The notes: generated by a model from the letters alone, not told the origin. A stretch of 64,000 nucleotides of DNA from Marinobacter manganoxydans MnI7-9 (GCF_000235625.1 NZ_AGTR01000036.1:1-64000); one strand, 5' to 3'. Shown: positions 10,137-20,760, counted from the first letter of the stretch. Translations and numbers: made by a program.

Positions 10137-12989
10137 ATGGAAAAAACCTACCAGCCAGAAAACATCGAGCGCCAGTGGTACGAAAACTGGGAATCCAAAG
10201 GGTACTTCCGCCCCAGCGGTGAAGGCCAGTCCTACAGCATCGCGATCCCGCCGCCCAACGTAACCGGCAGCCTGCACATGGGCCACGCGTTCCAGCACAC
10301 CATCATGGACACCCTCACCCGCTTCAAGCGCATGCAGGGCCGAAACGCACTGTGGACGGTTGGTACCGACCACGCCGGCATTGCCACCCAGATGGTGGTT
10401 GAGCGCAAACTCGCTGCGGAAGAGGACAAGACCCGCCACGATCTGGGCCGGGAAGAATTCATCAAGCGCATCTGGGACTGGAAAGAGCACTCCGGGGGCA
10501 CCATAACCCGCCAGATCCGCCGCCTTGGCAATTCCGTGGACTGGGACAACGAACGCTTCACCATGGACGACGGCTTCTACAAAGCCGTTCAGGAAGTGTT
10601 TATCCGCCTGTACGACGAGGGACTTGTCTATCGCGGCAAGCGGCTGGTGAACTGGGACCCGAAACTGCACACCGCCATCTCCGATCTGGAAGTGGAAAAC
10701 AAGGAAGAAAAAGGCTTTTTCTGGCACCTGCGTTACCCGCTGGCTGACGGCGCGCAAACCCAGGATGGCAAGGATTACCTGATCGTTGCCACCACCCGGC
10801 CGGAAACCATGCTCGGTGATACGGCCGTGGCCGTGCATCCGGAAGACGAGCGTTATCAGCACCTGATTGGCAAGCACGTGATGCTGCCGCTGGTGAACCG
10901 CCGTATTCCCATCGTTGCCGACCATCATGCCGATCCGGAGAAAGGCTCCGGTTGCGTGAAGATCACGCCGGCCCACGACTTCAACGACTATGCCGTGGGC
11001 AAGCGCAACAACCTGCCGATGATTAACGTCATGACCCAGGACGCCAACATCCGGGACGTGGCCGAGGTGTTCAATGCCGACGGCACCGAAAACACCGAAC
11101 TCGATGGCACCATGCCGGGTGCCTACGCTGGTCTGACCCGCGAGGCGGCGCGCAAGCAAATCGTTGCCGATATGGAAGCCGAGGGGCTGGTCGAGAACAT
11201 CGAGGATCACGTACTCAGCGTCCCCCGCGGTGACCGGTCGGGCCTGATTATCGAGCCCATGCTCACCGACCAATGGTTTGCCGATGCCAAGACCCTGGCC
11301 AAGCCGGCCATTGAAGCGGTGGAAGACGGTCGTATCCAGTTCGTACCCAAGCAGTACGAGAACATGTACTTTGCCTGGATGCGCGATATTCAGGATTGGT
11401 GTATCTCGCGCCAGCTGTGGTGGGGCCACCGCATTCCGGCCTGGTACGACGCCGACGGCAATATCTACGTGGGCCGCAGCGAAGATGAAGTGCGCCAGAA
11501 GCACAACCTGGACGCCAATGTCGCCCTCGAGCAGGATGAAGACGTTCTTGATACGTGGTTCAGCTCTGCCCTGTGGACGTTCGGCACCCTGGGTTGGCCA
11601 GAGATCACCGAGCGCCTGAAAACCTTCCATCCGACCGACGTGCTGGTCACCGGCTTCGACATCATCTTCTTCTGGGTCGCCCGGATGATCATGATGACCA
11701 TGCACTTCATGAAGAACGAAGACGGCAGCCCCCAGGTACCCTTCCATACCGTCTATGTCACCGGCCTTATCCGTGATGAGCACGGCGACAAGATGTCCAA
11801 GTCCAAGGGCAACGTGATCGACCCGCTGGACATGATCGACGGCATCAGCCTGGATGACCTGCTGGAGAAACGAACCGGCAACCTGATGCAGCCCAAGCTG
11901 GCAGAGAAAATCGGCAAGCGCACCAAAAAGGAATTCCCGGAGGGTATCACCGCCCACGGCACCGATGCCCTGCGCTTCACCCTTGCCGCCATGGCAACGA
12001 CCGGCCGCGACATCAACTGGGACATGAAGCGCCTGGAAGGCTACCGCAACTTCTGTAACAAGCTCTGGAACGCAGCCCGCTACGTGTTGATGAACACCGA
12101 AGGCGAAGACTGTGGTGTGAATGACGAGCCCGTGGAACTGTCTCTGGCAGACCGCTGGATCATCAGCGAGCTGCAAAGCTGCGAGCAGGACGTGATCCGT
12201 CACCTGGACCAGTACCGCTTCGATCTGGCGGCCTACGCGCTCTATGAGTTCATCTGGAACGAATACTGCGACTGGTATCTGGAACTGTCCAAGCCTGTGC
12301 TCAGTGATGAAGACGCCAGTGCCGAAGCCAAACGTGGCACCCGTCGCACCCTGGTGCGCGTACTGGAATCCGTTCTGCGCCTGGCGCACCCGATGATGCC
12401 GTTTATCACCGAGGAAATCTGGCAGCGGATCGCGCCCCTGGCCGGCAAGACTGGCGACAGCATCATGCTGCAGGCCTACCCGCAACCGGATGCAACCAAG
12501 CAGGATTCAGCGGTTACCGCTGATATTGAATGGCTCAAGGGCGTGATCGTTGCCGTGCGGAACATCCGGGGCGAAATGAACATCTCGCCGGCGAAGAAGA
12601 TTCCGGTATTGCTGCGCGGCAAAGACGCCGAGGATCAGCGCCGCATGAATGACAATCGCCAGTTCCTGAGCTCCCTGGCCAAGCTGGAGAGCCTGGACTG
12701 GTTTGAGGGTGACAAAGCCCCCATGTCTGCCACTCAACTGGTGGGAGACATGGAAGTACTGGTCCCCATGGCCGGCCTGATTGACAAGGATGCCGAACTC
12801 AAGCGTCTGGACAAGGAGCTGGAACGCCTGCAGAAAGAGATCGGTCGCCTGGAGGGTAAACTGGGTAACGAGAAGTTCACGGCCAAGGCTCCAGCCGAGG
12901 TGGTCGAGAAGGAACAGGAAAAACTCCGGGACGCCCAAAGCAGCCAGGCCCGCCTGAGCCAGCAAAGGGCCGATATCGAGGCCATGTAA
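10137..12989 (+). CDS. valS: Valyl-tRNA synthetase
   Basis: ValS charges tRNA-Val and edits Thr-tRNA-Val. The 950-residue class I enzyme has the HIGH-type motif HMGHA (about 46), a connective-peptide editing domain (about 200-400, with [12 protein letters not shown]), KMSKS (about 551), an anticodon-binding helical domain (about 680-820) and a C-terminal coiled-coil arm (about 880-945, rich in Lys/Glu). Architecture and length are normal for bacterial ValRS. It follows holC and is followed after 5 bp by the ketopantoate reductase-like gene, so it probably heads a three-gene transcript ending at the terminator at 14441-14473. Confidence 0.98.
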   Translation: MEKTYQPENIERQWYENWESKGYFRPSGEGQSYSIAIPPPNVTGSLHMGHAFQHTIMDTLTRFKRMQGRNALWTVGTDHAGIATQMVVERKLAAEEDKTRHDLGREEFIKRIWDWKEHSGGTITRQIRRLGNSVDWDNERFTMDDGFYKAVQEVFIRLYDEGLVYRGKRLVNWDPKLHTAISDLEVENKEEKGFFWHLRYPLADGAQTQDGKDYLIVATTRPETMLGDTAVAVHPEDERYQHLIGKHVMLPLVNRRIPIVADHHADPEKGSGCVKITPAHDFNDYAVGKRNNLPMINVMTQDANIRDVAEVFNADGTENTELDGTMPGAYAGLTREAARKQIVADMEAEGLVENIEDHVLSVPRGDRSGLIIEPMLTDQWFADAKTLAKPAIEAVEDGRIQFVPKQYENMYFAWMRDIQDWCISRQLWWGHRIPAWYDADGNIYVGRSEDEVRQKHNLDANVALEQDEDVLDTWFSSALWTFGTLGWPEITERLKTFHPTDVLVTGFDIIFFWVARMIMMTMHFMKNEDGSPQVPFHTVYVTGLIRDEHGDKMSKSKGNVIDPLDMIDGISLDDLLEKRTGNLMQPKLAEKIGKRTKKEFPEGITAHGTDALRFTLAAMATTGRDINWDMKRLEGYRNFCNKLWNAARYVLMNTEGEDCGVNDEPVELSLADRWIISELQSCEQDVIRHLDQYRFDLAAYALYEFIWNEYCDWYLELSKPVLSDEDASAEAKRGTRRTLVRVLESVLRLAHPMMPFITEEIWQRIAPLAGKTGDSIMLQAYPQPDATKQDSAVTADIEWLKGVIVAVRNIRGEMNISPAKKIPVLLRGKDAEDQRRMNDNRQFLSSLAKLESLDWFEGDKAPMSATQLVGDMEVLVPMAGLIDKDAELKRLDKELERLQKEIGRLEGKLGNEKFTAKAPAEVVEKEQEKLRDAQSSQARLSQQRADIEAM

Positions 12990-12994
12990 CCGGC

Positions 12995-13888
12995 ATGATC
13001 GGTATTCTCGGTGCAGGCTCTCTGGGCAGGCTCTGGGGCGCAATGCTACCCAACGGTTGCGTTGCCTTCGTGGCCAGACCGGGCGAGACCACCGACTCAA
13101 GCCTCGATTACCGTTTCCGGCCCTTTGAGGGGCCGGAATCCTCCATACAGATTCCCTTCCTCAGGACCGGCGACACGCCGGACCTGATGCTGGTAACAAC
13201 CAAGGCCGGTGATACCCTGAGCGCCGTGGCAGGCGTGATCGACCAATTACCCTTTGACACCCCCATCCTGCTTTTCCAGAACGGACTGGGCAGCCAGCAA
13301 TCTGTCGCCGAGCGGTGGCCGGAGCGCCCGATCCTGGCCGCCAGCACCACCGAGGGCGCAAATCGACCTGAACCGGGGCTTCTCGTCCATGCCGGTACCG
13401 GCGATACCTGGGTGGGTCCGCTGACGGACCAGGCCAGATTCTCGGTGGACCGCGCGGTCGCCATGCTGGAAGACTCCGGCCTGGCCATTCATCGGGAGCC
13501 GGCCATCCTCCAGCGACTCTGGCAGAAACTGATCATCAATGCGGGCATCAATCCCTACACCGCGATCCTGAACTGCCCCAATGGCGACATCCTGTCTGCA
13601 GGGCTATATCAGGACACCATCGAGGAACTTTGCCGGGAATTGTCAGAGCTGATGAGCGCCGCCGTCCAGATTACGGAAACACCGGATTCCCTGCGCCAAC
13701 GCATTGAACAGGTCGCTCAAAACACCGCCGGCAACACATCGTCGATGCGTGCCGATGTTCTCCGGAAACGCCAAACCGAGATAGACTTTATCAACGGGTA
13801 TCTGGCAAAACTCGGAAAAGAACTCGGTATCGACACGCCGGTGAACCAAATGCTGACCGAACGGGTACAACAACTGTCGTCACATTAA
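12995..13888 (+). CDS. 2-dehydropantoate 2-reductase family protein
   Basis: Members of this family reduce ketopantoate to pantoate with NADPH, for pantothenate and CoA synthesis. The 297 residues have the N-terminal nucleotide-binding GAGSLG (5-10) and the C-terminal helical domain with a catalytic-type Lys in KLIINAGINPYTAI (about 171-184). Bacteria often carry several paralogues, and this one's N-terminal half is divergent, so it may be PanE or a PanE-like reductase of other substrate. It lies 5 bp after valS and 13 bp before the cobalamin adenosyltransferase gene. Confidence 0.85.
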   Translation: MIGILGAGSLGRLWGAMLPNGCVAFVARPGETTDSSLDYRFRPFEGPESSIQIPFLRTGDTPDLMLVTTKAGDTLSAVAGVIDQLPFDTPILLFQNGLGSQQSVAERWPERPILAASTTEGANRPEPGLLVHAGTGDTWVGPLTDQARFSVDRAVAMLEDSGLAIHREPAILQRLWQKLIINAGINPYTAILNCPNGDILSAGLYQDTIEELCRELSELMSAAVQITETPDSLRQRIEQVAQNTAGNTSSMRADVLRKRQTEIDFINGYLAKLGKELGIDTPVNQMLTERVQQLSSH

Positions 13889-13901
13889 CAGGAGCAGACT
13901 G

Positions 13902-14459
13902 ATGGGCAACCGCCTTTCCAAGATTTACACCCGCACCGGAGACGATGGCTCCACGGGCCTGGCCGATGGCAACCGGATTGCCAAGAATGCCCAGCGAGTT
14001 GAAGCCATGGGCACCGCTGATGAACTCAACTGCCATATCGGGTTGCTAATCGAAACCCTGAACAGCGACGACGAACTGGTGGAGAGCCTGCGCCGCATTC
14101 AGCACCATCTGTTTGACCTGGGGGGCGAATTTGCCATCCCCGGCAGCCGTGTCATCGGTGACGAGCACATCGAATGGCTGGAAGGCACCCTGGACCGGCA
14201 CAACGAAGGCCTGCCACCGCTGAAGAATTTTGTCCTGCCCGGCGGCAGCCCCGGCGCCGCCCAATGTCACCTTGCCCGGGCGGTCTGCCGTCGTGCAGAG
14301 CGGGTTGTCGTCGCCCTCGGCCATGAGGACTCCATCAAAACCGCTTCCCGACACTACCTGAACCGTCTCTCGGATCTGTTGTTTGTCATCGCCCGCGTAC
14401 TCGCCCGGCGCGAGGGTGGCGAAGAGATTCTCTGGGAACAAAAAAAATCCGGCCTCTAA
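13902..14459 (+). CDS. ATP:cob(I)alamin adenosyltransferase, PduO type
   Basis: The enzyme transfers the adenosyl group of ATP to cob(I)alamin (or cobyrinic acid diamide) to form the coenzyme B12 Co-C bond. The 185-residue protein shows the PduO hallmarks: N-terminal YTRTGDDGSTGLADG (ATP binding), AMGTADELN (about 36-44), and the helix CHLARAVCRRAERVV with its Arg-rich signature. It acts in the cytosol as a trimer. It follows the reductase gene after 13 bp. Its stop codon sits in the loop of the downstream terminator. Confidence 0.94.
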   Translation: MGNRLSKIYTRTGDDGSTGLADGNRIAKNAQRVEAMGTADELNCHIGLLIETLNSDDELVESLRRIQHHLFDLGGEFAIPGSRVIGDEHIEWLEGTLDRHNEGLPPLKNFVLPGGSPGAAQCHLARAVCRRAERVVVALGHEDSIKTASRHYLNRLSDLLFVIARVLARREGGEEILWEQKKSGL

Positions 14460-14473
14460 GGGCCGGATTTTTT
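14441..14473. terminator. Bidirectional intrinsic terminator
   Basis: A perfect 10-bp stem (14445-14454 AAATCCGGCC with 14461-14470 GGCCGGATTT) has a 6-nt loop containing the TAA stop of the adenosyltransferase gene. A-tract and T-tract on either side let it work in both directions, between this gene and the converging chemoreceptor gene. Confidence 0.9.
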
Positions 14474-14504
14474 ATGCGCCTGATCGCGCGCAAAGGTCCG
14501 CTGG

Positions 14505-16535
14505 TCAGACCTTGAACGCTTCCACCAGACGCTGAAGCGACGCTGTCAGTTGCGACATTTCTCTGGAAGAACCCAGGGTTTCTTCAGCATTGGCGGCTGT
14601 TTTATGGCCCAGCTCGCCAATCTGCTCAACGTTCGAGTTCACGTTTTTCGCGACGGCAGACTGCTCTTCGGCGGCCTGGGCGATCTGGTGACTCATATCC
14701 ACGATCACGGAGATGCCCTTGGCGATTCTGTCCAGGGCTTCTGTCACCTCTCCAGACTTCTGCACCGTTGCCTCGGTCACGTCCCGGCTGTTGGTCATGG
14801 CCGACACCGCGTCTTTGACTCCGCTCTGGAGACGGGAAATCATGCCTTCGATTTCTTCCGTCGATTTGTGCGTGCGCTGTGACAGCGAGCGAACCTCATC
14901 GGCAACCACCGCGAATCCTCGCCCCTGCTCCCCGGCTCGGGCCGCCTCGATCGCGGCGTTCAGGGCGAGCAGGTTGGTCTGCTCGGCGATGGCCTTGATC
15001 TCGACCAGCACCTGACTGATGTTGTCACTGTCCTTGCTGACCCGGTTGATCACTTCCACCGCGCCTGAGATTTCACCCGCCAGCTTGTTGATGGTTTCAA
15101 CCGTGTCGGCCACCACGCCCCGGCCGGTTTCTGTGTCCTGTTCGGCATTGCTCGCGCTGTCCGCAACCCGGTGCGCGCTTTCGGTGACTTCATGAACCGC
15201 CTCAACCATCTGGTTCATGGCTTCATTGATCTGGCCGCTTTCTTCCATCTGACGCGCAACCGCTTCGCTATTGGCCGCAGCGGTGTCATTGACCCGGGTG
15301 GCCTGCTGGTCTACGTCCGCCGTCGTCCGGCTGACAGAGCGGATCAGCTCGGCAATCCGGTCGGTCATGTTATTGAATTCCGTCGTCAACTCGCCCAGCT
15401 CATCGCGGTTGCGCAAACTGATGTGCGTGGTCATGTCGCCGGCGGCAACGTTCCGTGCGGCTTCGCTGAAGCGGTTGATGGCGGTACGTACGGACATGAA
15501 GAAGCCGATGTAGAGATAGACAACCACAAGCAGCACGGCGATCAGGGCAACCACAATCAGGCGACGCTGGTTGATCTCACTCTCGAGCCGTGCGCGCAGG
15601 TTCGAGTCGACCACGCTGAAGGCAGCCGTCTTGACGTCGTCGTAGTGGGCCAACTGCCCGGACATCAGATCGTCGTATTCGGTCCAGGGCATTTCCAGAC
15701 GCATGGGCGTTATCACGTTCAGATCCAGATGATCCCGAACCACCATCAAACTCTCGTCAACCCGTTGAATGGCGTTGCCTGCCTGATTGGCGAGGGCCGG
15801 CGATGCTTCAGAAGCAAGAGCCAAAGCCGGTGAAAGCAAGGAGGTGCGATTGGTCAACTGGTCATAGATTTCGTTCAGGGTTTCGCTCAGGGCGTAACCT
15901 ACCTGCCCCTCGACCAGTGCGAAGATTCCGTAGGATTTTGCCCGACCGATCACGGTGCGTGCAGCCGGGAGAGAGTCCTGGACCAGGCCCAGAATCAACT
16001 GGTTTTCTCTTGAGGCCCCCTGCCCCAAACCAGAGATTTCAATGGTGGCCGAAAGCAGCGCCTGTGCCTTCTGGACGAATTCCTGATAATACTTGAACTG
16101 AGGATCGAAGCTGCCCTGGTAATTGTCATCGGCCCGCAATGCTTCCCACTCCTGGCGAAGGCCTTCAACCTGATCGGCCCAGGAGCCAGTCGTATCAAAC
16201 GAGCGCTCTTCTGCGGTCAGAGCCGCCAGCAGGCTGTCAATCTCAGTGGCCGCTTCTTCGGAAACTGCGGTAATGGCACTCTCATCCTTGATGATCGCCG
16301 GTGAGCGATAGTCTCGATAATCCATCGCCGCATCCACCAGCCGATCCACTTGCTGGAGTTGCTCCAGCCCCTCGACACCCCGGGTCATGGTCTGAACCGA
16401 GCGATTCAGCTCGGAAATGGCAAGCCAGGACAGCCCGCCAATTGGTAAAAGGAACAGAATGCTGATGAGACTGAACTTGTAGACCATCGGCAGCCGGTTC
16501 ATCAGGGCAATGGCAGGATTAATGAGTTGCTTCAC
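14505..16535 (-). CDS. Methyl-accepting chemotaxis protein
   Basis: This chemoreceptor is predicted to signal through CheW/CheA to the flagellar motor. The 676 residues comprise TM1 (about 19-41), a large periplasmic helical sensor domain (about 42-325), TM2 (about 327-348), HAMP (about 350-402) and a cytoplasmic signalling domain. The hairpin-tip region, [20 protein letters not shown], lies near 525-545. There is no C-terminal CheR/CheB-tethering pentapeptide. The ligand cannot be told from sequence. The start is GTG after GAGGG. A FliA-type promoter lies upstream, fitting flagellar-regulon control. It is a single-gene unit ending at the shared terminator. Confidence 0.95.
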   Translation of the reverse strand: MKQLINPAIALMNRLPMVYKFSLISILFLLPIGGLSWLAISELNRSVQTMTRGVEGLEQLQQVDRLVDAAMDYRDYRSPAIIKDESAITAVSEEAATEIDSLLAALTAEERSFDTTGSWADQVEGLRQEWEALRADDNYQGSFDPQFKYYQEFVQKAQALLSATIEISGLGQGASRENQLILGLVQDSLPAARTVIGRAKSYGIFALVEGQVGYALSETLNEIYDQLTNRTSLLSPALALASEASPALANQAGNAIQRVDESLMVVRDHLDLNVITPMRLEMPWTEYDDLMSGQLAHYDDVKTAAFSVVDSNLRARLESEINQRRLIVVALIAVLLVVVYLYIGFFMSVRTAINRFSEAARNVAAGDMTTHISLRNRDELGELTTEFNNMTDRIAELIRSVSRTTADVDQQATRVNDTAAANSEAVARQMEESGQINEAMNQMVEAVHEVTESAHRVADSASNAEQDTETGRGVVADTVETINKLAGEISGAVEVINRVSKDSDNISQVLVEIKAIAEQTNLLALNAAIEAARAGEQGRGFAVVADEVRSLSQRTHKSTEEIEGMISRLQSGVKDAVSAMTNSRDVTEATVQKSGEVTEALDRIAKGISVIVDMSHQIAQAAEEQSAVAKNVNSNVEQIGELGHKTAANAEETLGSSREMSQLTASLQRLVEAFKV

Positions 16536-16586
16536 AGGGACCCTCGTGCTGGCAAATAACCACTGAACGTTAATTCTTTTCTTCTA

Positions 16587-16613
16587 TTGTCGCCTAAAGT
16601 CTTAAAAACTTAA
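16587..16613 (-). promoter_or_regulatory. Putative sigma-28 (FliA) promoter of the chemoreceptor gene
   Basis: On the minus strand TTAAGTTT (16606-16613), 11 bases, then GGCGACAA (16587-16594) match the FliA consensus TAAAGTTT-N11-GCCGATAA at 7 of 8 and 6 of 8 positions with the exact spacing. The position, about 50 bp before the chemoreceptor start, fits a motility-late promoter. Confidence 0.65.
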
Positions 16614-16655
16614 GCTTTATTTGTTGTTAAACTGCAATGTTTTATAAAATCCGGG

Positions 16656-17543
16656 CTAAACGACGCCGGAAATAACCAGCAGGGCGAGTATGCATATCCA
16701 TACCAGCATGCTTCTGTTCAGCAGATCCCTTACCGCTCGCAGACTCCTTCCCCCAAACGCTGTCCACTCATCCGGGTGAATCCGGGAAAACCTCGCTGGA
16801 TCCAGTGCATACCCGGTTAACGACCCGTTGGCCGAAATCATGAGTACCTCGCCCGCTTTTTTGGAGATTCCGGTCAGAGTCTGGCGAGTTTCACGCAGCC
16901 AGCCGGCCAGATCTCCGGCAATTCCGAACGTTAACGACAAAAGCCTGGCAGGAATCCAGCCGGCAAGGTCGGACATTTTTGCAAACCTGGGCCTGGCCGG
17001 CGCCTGCGGCCATTGCTCGGCGAGCGCTACCAGCCCACGCGCCAGGACCGCGAGACCGATACCGCCAACCACATACCAGAAAGCCACCAGAAAAAAGCGC
17101 TGGAACACCGAAACCATCAGTGCCTTGGACAGGGAGAGGTGCATGGCCTCGGGAGACACTGCGGCTCCCCGTTCATCGGCCGGAAGAAGGTCTTTCACAT
17201 GATGCCAGGCCGACTGCATGTCTCCCCGATGCCACGCCTCCGCATAGGCCCGCAGTACCTGTCGCCAGCCCGGCGTTCCCATAAGGACGACCAGCACCAG
17301 GAACTCCAGCGGGTAAGCCGCCATTCTCCAGCCAGAAGACACCAGCAGGTATTCCGCAAGCCCCAGTATCAGGGCCGGCAACAGGACCAGTGCCAGCCCG
17401 GTTGCTATCCCCGATTCATGGCCCGCCCTGACCCGGCTGCCGTAGCGGAACCAACGGCGCCAGACCTCATCGCCAGACAGCATGTCCAGGGAATCCAGAC
17501 GCCTACGTACCATGTAGGCCAGAAGAAACACAACAAATACCAT
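16656..17543 (-). CDS. ampE: AmpE-like inner-membrane protein
   Basis: AmpE is a membrane protein encoded with AmpD and proposed to act as a sensory or signalling component in cell-wall recycling and beta-lactamase induction; its biochemical role is unresolved. The 295-residue product has N-terminal (about 1-12), central (about 48-90, 145-170) and C-terminal (about 278-295) hydrophobic segments, and the ampD-linked position is diagnostic. Its ATG directly abuts the ampD TGA, so translation is coupled. No ampC or ampR is nearby, which points to peptidoglycan recycling rather than a dedicated resistance locus. Confidence 0.85.
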   Translation of the reverse strand: MVFVVFLLAYMVRRRLDSLDMLSGDEVWRRWFRYGSRVRAGHESGIATGLALVLLPALILGLAEYLLVSSGWRMAAYPLEFLVLVVLMGTPGWRQVLRAYAEAWHRGDMQSAWHHVKDLLPADERGAAVSPEAMHLSLSKALMVSVFQRFFLVAFWYVVGGIGLAVLARGLVALAEQWPQAPARPRFAKMSDLAGWIPARLLSLTFGIAGDLAGWLRETRQTLTGISKKAGEVLMISANGSLTGYALDPARFSRIHPDEWTAFGGRSLRAVRDLLNRSMLVWICILALLVISGVV

Positions 17544-18170
17544 TCAGACGTTCCTCCCCGATCCTCGGACTATTTCCAGGGCTGACCGGAAATACCGCCA
17601 GTCAAAAGCCGGGCCGGGATCGCTCTTCCTGCCGGGCGCAATGTCGCAGTGCCCGGTAATCCGATTGGCCGTGATATCCGGCCAGGCCGTCATAATCAGG
17701 TCCGCCACTTTCGCCAGCATGCGATATTGCTCGGTGGTGTAAGGGGTGTCGTCGGTCCCTTCCAGCTCAATCCCGATGGAAAAATCATTGCATTCCTCCT
17801 GCCCTTCAAAACACGATCGGCCGGCATGCCAGGCCCGATCAAGCAGGCTGACAAACTGCACCAGCGCGCCATCGCGGCGAATCAGCAGGTGCGCAGACAC
17901 CTGGACGCCCTCGATAGTCTTGAAGTAGGGGTGCGCAGAATGGTCGAGTTGGTTGCAGAAGAAGTCTTCTATTTCGCGGCCACCAAACTGGCCCGGAGGC
18001 AGGCTGATATTGTGGACGACCAGAAGAGAGATGCCCGCTCCATCCGGACGAGGCCCGAAATTCGGCGAAGGGGTCCAGCGGGCGAAGGAAATCTGCCCGG
18101 TTTCGCGAAGCGAATTTCCATCGGTACCGGAGGCGGAAGGGCGTTCGGAAAAAACGTCTGAATCGGGCAA
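17544..18170 (-). CDS. ampD: 1,6-anhydro-N-acetylmuramyl-L-alanine amidase AmpD
   Basis: AmpD is a cytosolic zinc amidase that cleaves the peptide from 1,6-anhydroMurNAc during cell-wall recycling, lowering the muropeptide inducer of AmpR systems. The 208 residues contain an amidase_2 domain from about 28, with zinc ligands in VVHNIS (about 52) and the C-terminal GHCDIAPGRKSDPGPAFDW segment (His near 170, Asp near 180). No signal peptide is present, consistent with AmpD rather than periplasmic AmiD. The only available start is a TTG at 18170, preceded by GGAA. The first 25 residues are poorly conserved. It is coupled to ampE. Confidence 0.92.
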   Translation of the reverse strand: MPDSDVFSERPSASGTDGNSLRETGQISFARWTPSPNFGPRPDGAGISLLVVHNISLPPGQFGGREIEDFFCNQLDHSAHPYFKTIEGVQVSAHLLIRRDGALVQFVSLLDRAWHAGRSCFEGQEECNDFSIGIELEGTDDTPYTTEQYRMLAKVADLIMTAWPDITANRITGHCDIAPGRKSDPGPAFDWRYFRSALEIVRGSGRNV

Positions 18171-18239
18171 AGTAATTCCAAAAGTTTCAGAGCATTACAG
18201 CCTCTGATTGAATCACAAAGTTGCCACGGTTGCTACGAA

Positions 18240-20537
18240 TCAGTCCTTGCGGCTGCTGCGCAGGTTGTCGATGATCGACTCCAGTGCCCGGTCGAAGATC
18301 AGACCATCATCCAGCATGCTGATTTTCCCGAATTCCATGTCGGCGGCCAGTTCCTGACGCAGATACTCTGCCACCTTCGCGCCACTGCGATTCACAAAGA
18401 TATATTTGCCAGTGGCCTTGATAAAGGCCGCAAGCTTACAGCGCACCCGGGTTTCGTCGCGGGTAAGTTCAATCCAGGAACCCACACGCAGGCTTTCGGC
18501 CTTTGACAGCCACTCTGGAGATACTGAAGCAGTCTGCGTTTCAGCGTCCGCCTGGGAGGCAGCCTCGCTGACCACAGAAACAGGCACTTCAGGCTCGGCC
18601 GGCGAGGGCGTTGCTTTGACAGCGTCTTCGGCCGCCGGCTCAGGGGGCTCGACGGGCTGCTCAGCAGCGGGCTCCGGAACGAGCAGATCCTCTGGTTCCG
18701 AAGGTGATTCCGGCCTGGACGGAGCCGTCACCAATCGCTGGAAAACATCCACATGGGCAAGTTCAAGGTCGCGAATCGCCGCATCGGTGGCAAACGGGTC
18801 CCAGGAAATATCCTGCAGTGCCTTGCGAAGGTCGTCCACAATGGCCGGTATTGCCCTCAGCAGATCTGACCTGGTGGTATCAGTGACCGGGCGCGGATCC
18901 ACACTCCAGACCAACTGCTCGGTCAGGTTCCGGGCGTGCTGCCACCGGTCGCTTTCCTCGCCCTCCCGGAGGACAACCCATTGCAGGTACCGGGTCCAGG
19001 CTTCGCTCAGGAGGCCGGCAACCGGTTCGGGCACGTCCCGCTGCTCTGTCAGCTCCTTAACCAAGCCTTCCGCCGCCTGGGACGCCCGCTCCTGTCGAGC
19101 CCGCCCTTCTTCAGCATCCCGAAGACGTTGCTCGACGAGCTCACGACGCCGGCGATCGAGATCCATGAAGTGGCTGAAATCTTTGAGCAACTCCTCGAAC
19201 AGGGAGACGTTGGTAGTGAACTCTGTCAGAACCCGATCTACCACCGATTCGATTTTGTCCCGAAGCGGGTCTCTTTGCCCGGCCTTCTTCTCGGTCCAGC
19301 CAATGGCCGAGAGTGCCAGCTCGTTAAGCAGTTTTCGAACCGGGTGACCGCCCCGGTTGAAAAAGTTCTTGTCACTAAGCGCCACTTTCAGCACCGGAAT
19401 CTGCAGGCGCCCGATCAATGCTTTCATCACCGGATGCAGTTGGCGATCTTCCAGAATAAAGTCGAACAGCATGGAAACCAGATTGATCACGTCACTGTCG
19501 ACCTGCCCAACGCTCAGGCTGTTGCCATCGCCGGAACGCAGGATGGGTTGAAGCTGCTCGTTCAGAGGTACAACGGTACCTTCACCCCATTGCCTGCTGC
19601 TCGACTGCGCTTCAGTCAAACGGGCCATAAGCCTGTCGGTATCAATGTAGCTTTCGCCGACCGAGGATCCGCCAGTGACAGCATTGGACTCACCGCGATG
19701 CAACAGCGCGCTGAGCTCCGAGAAAGTGGCCTGTGATTGAGACATACCCTGACTCTCGCTGGCAGAATCCGCCTGACCGCTGGCACTGGTCGGCACTGAA
19801 CTCTCTCCTGACCCACGTTGACCGGAGCGGGAGGGCACCTTGCCGGTGGGCGGTCGTTTCATGTCAGGCATTACGCCTTCACTGATCAAGGTGCGATTGG
19901 CTTCTTTGTAGAAATCACCGAGGGTATCGGCAAGCAGGCGATCAAACAGCTTCAGAACCACCAGCTTGGCCCGGATATCAATGTCGAGGTCGGCACAGGC
20001 CTCGGCAACACCACCACAGATGATTTCCGGGCTCAGCGGCATTTGTGCGTCTTTCAGCTCGATACCCGGCACCAGATGCCCCACCCGGACGGTAAGCAGA
20101 CGGATCTGTTCGGTATAACGGTTCCGGAGTTTATTTATGAGATTGTCGACTGCCACCTGCTGCTCAAGCTGGGAATGGTCAACGAGGCTGAGAGAGTCCT
20201 CGTCAACTTCATCCAGCGACCTGGCACTTTGCTGGGGCTGGAACCTGCCGATTTCATTGAAGGCCTGGCTGACATACTGGAGGATCGAGACCACCATGGC
20301 TTTGCGACGAAGCCTGAGCTCCCGCATGGCATCAAAGTAGGCGGTCTGGTCGAGGTTGGAGCCGGCTCTGTCCGCGAGTTCAAACAGGGCATCATCGGCA
20401 CGATCGAAAAAACTGGCAAGAACGGACTTGAGGGACTGACCCGATGCGTCACGCAGGCGCACGAGGGACGCAGGCAAAGAAAACCGGGCGGGCGGTTTCC
20501 GGCCTGAAAAGCTGACAACCTTGTTATCGTGCACCAT
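18240..20537 (-). CDS. DUF1631 family protein
   Basis: This is a large cytosolic protein (765 residues) of the DUF1631 family, whose function I do not know. A Ser/Gly-rich linker lies at about 235-270 and an acidic Glu/Pro-rich linker at about 615-680. The C-terminal part (about 690-765; WIELTRDETRVRCKL) looks like a small beta-barrel of PilZ-like character, which would suggest c-di-GMP or protein binding; this is inference. I chose the ATG at 20537 (after GGAG) over a TTG at 20564. The nadC / DUF1631 / ampD / ampE order also occurs in pseudomonads, from memory. Confidence 0.8.
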   Translation of the reverse strand: MVHDNKVVSFSGRKPPARFSLPASLVRLRDASGQSLKSVLASFFDRADDALFELADRAGSNLDQTAYFDAMRELRLRRKAMVVSILQYVSQAFNEIGRFQPQQSARSLDEVDEDSLSLVDHSQLEQQVAVDNLINKLRNRYTEQIRLLTVRVGHLVPGIELKDAQMPLSPEIICGGVAEACADLDIDIRAKLVVLKLFDRLLADTLGDFYKEANRTLISEGVMPDMKRPPTGKVPSRSGQRGSGESSVPTSASGQADSASESQGMSQSQATFSELSALLHRGESNAVTGGSSVGESYIDTDRLMARLTEAQSSSRQWGEGTVVPLNEQLQPILRSGDGNSLSVGQVDSDVINLVSMLFDFILEDRQLHPVMKALIGRLQIPVLKVALSDKNFFNRGGHPVRKLLNELALSAIGWTEKKAGQRDPLRDKIESVVDRVLTEFTTNVSLFEELLKDFSHFMDLDRRRRELVEQRLRDAEEGRARQERASQAAEGLVKELTEQRDVPEPVAGLLSEAWTRYLQWVVLREGEESDRWQHARNLTEQLVWSVDPRPVTDTTRSDLLRAIPAIVDDLRKALQDISWDPFATDAAIRDLELAHVDVFQRLVTAPSRPESPSEPEDLLVPEPAAEQPVEPPEPAAEDAVKATPSPAEPEVPVSVVSEAASQADAETQTASVSPEWLSKAESLRVGSWIELTRDETRVRCKLAAFIKATGKYIFVNRSGAKVAEYLRQELAADMEFGKISMLDDGLIFDRALESIIDNLRSSRKD

Positions 20538-20712
20538 CTCGCTGCTCCGCCTTGTATTACACAATTGCCTGTTTATTTCTCCACTTCACATGATACGAGC
20601 TGCCCACGTCAGGTTGTGTCAGAATTTGTCACCTTTTGTGTAGACCTGACGTGCATCACAGTTTAGCAGCCCAGCCCCAAGAGTTTGGCGATTCACCGGC
20701 GGCGCTTTAGAA

Positions 20713-20735
20713 TTGACAGCCTGAAACGCCGTCAA
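20713..20735. promoter_or_regulatory. Imperfect 23-bp palindrome upstream of nadC
   Basis: TTGACAGC (20713-20720), 7 bases and GCCGTCAA (20728-20735) form an imperfect inverted repeat (TTGACnGC/GCnGTCAA) 26 bp before the nadC ATG. It could be an operator. TTGACG read on the minus strand could also act as a -35 for the DUF1631 gene. No known regulator is assigned. Confidence 0.3.
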
Positions 20736-20760
20736 CCCACTGCACCGGACTTTTTGCCCT

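Noticed and set aside
10122-12485. A 787-codon open frame antisense to valS
   Set aside because: It lies wholly opposite a conserved synthetase gene, has no recognisable domain, and is explained by GC-rich codon bias. Similar long antisense frames oppose pepA, metG, rnfC, dnaE and eno.
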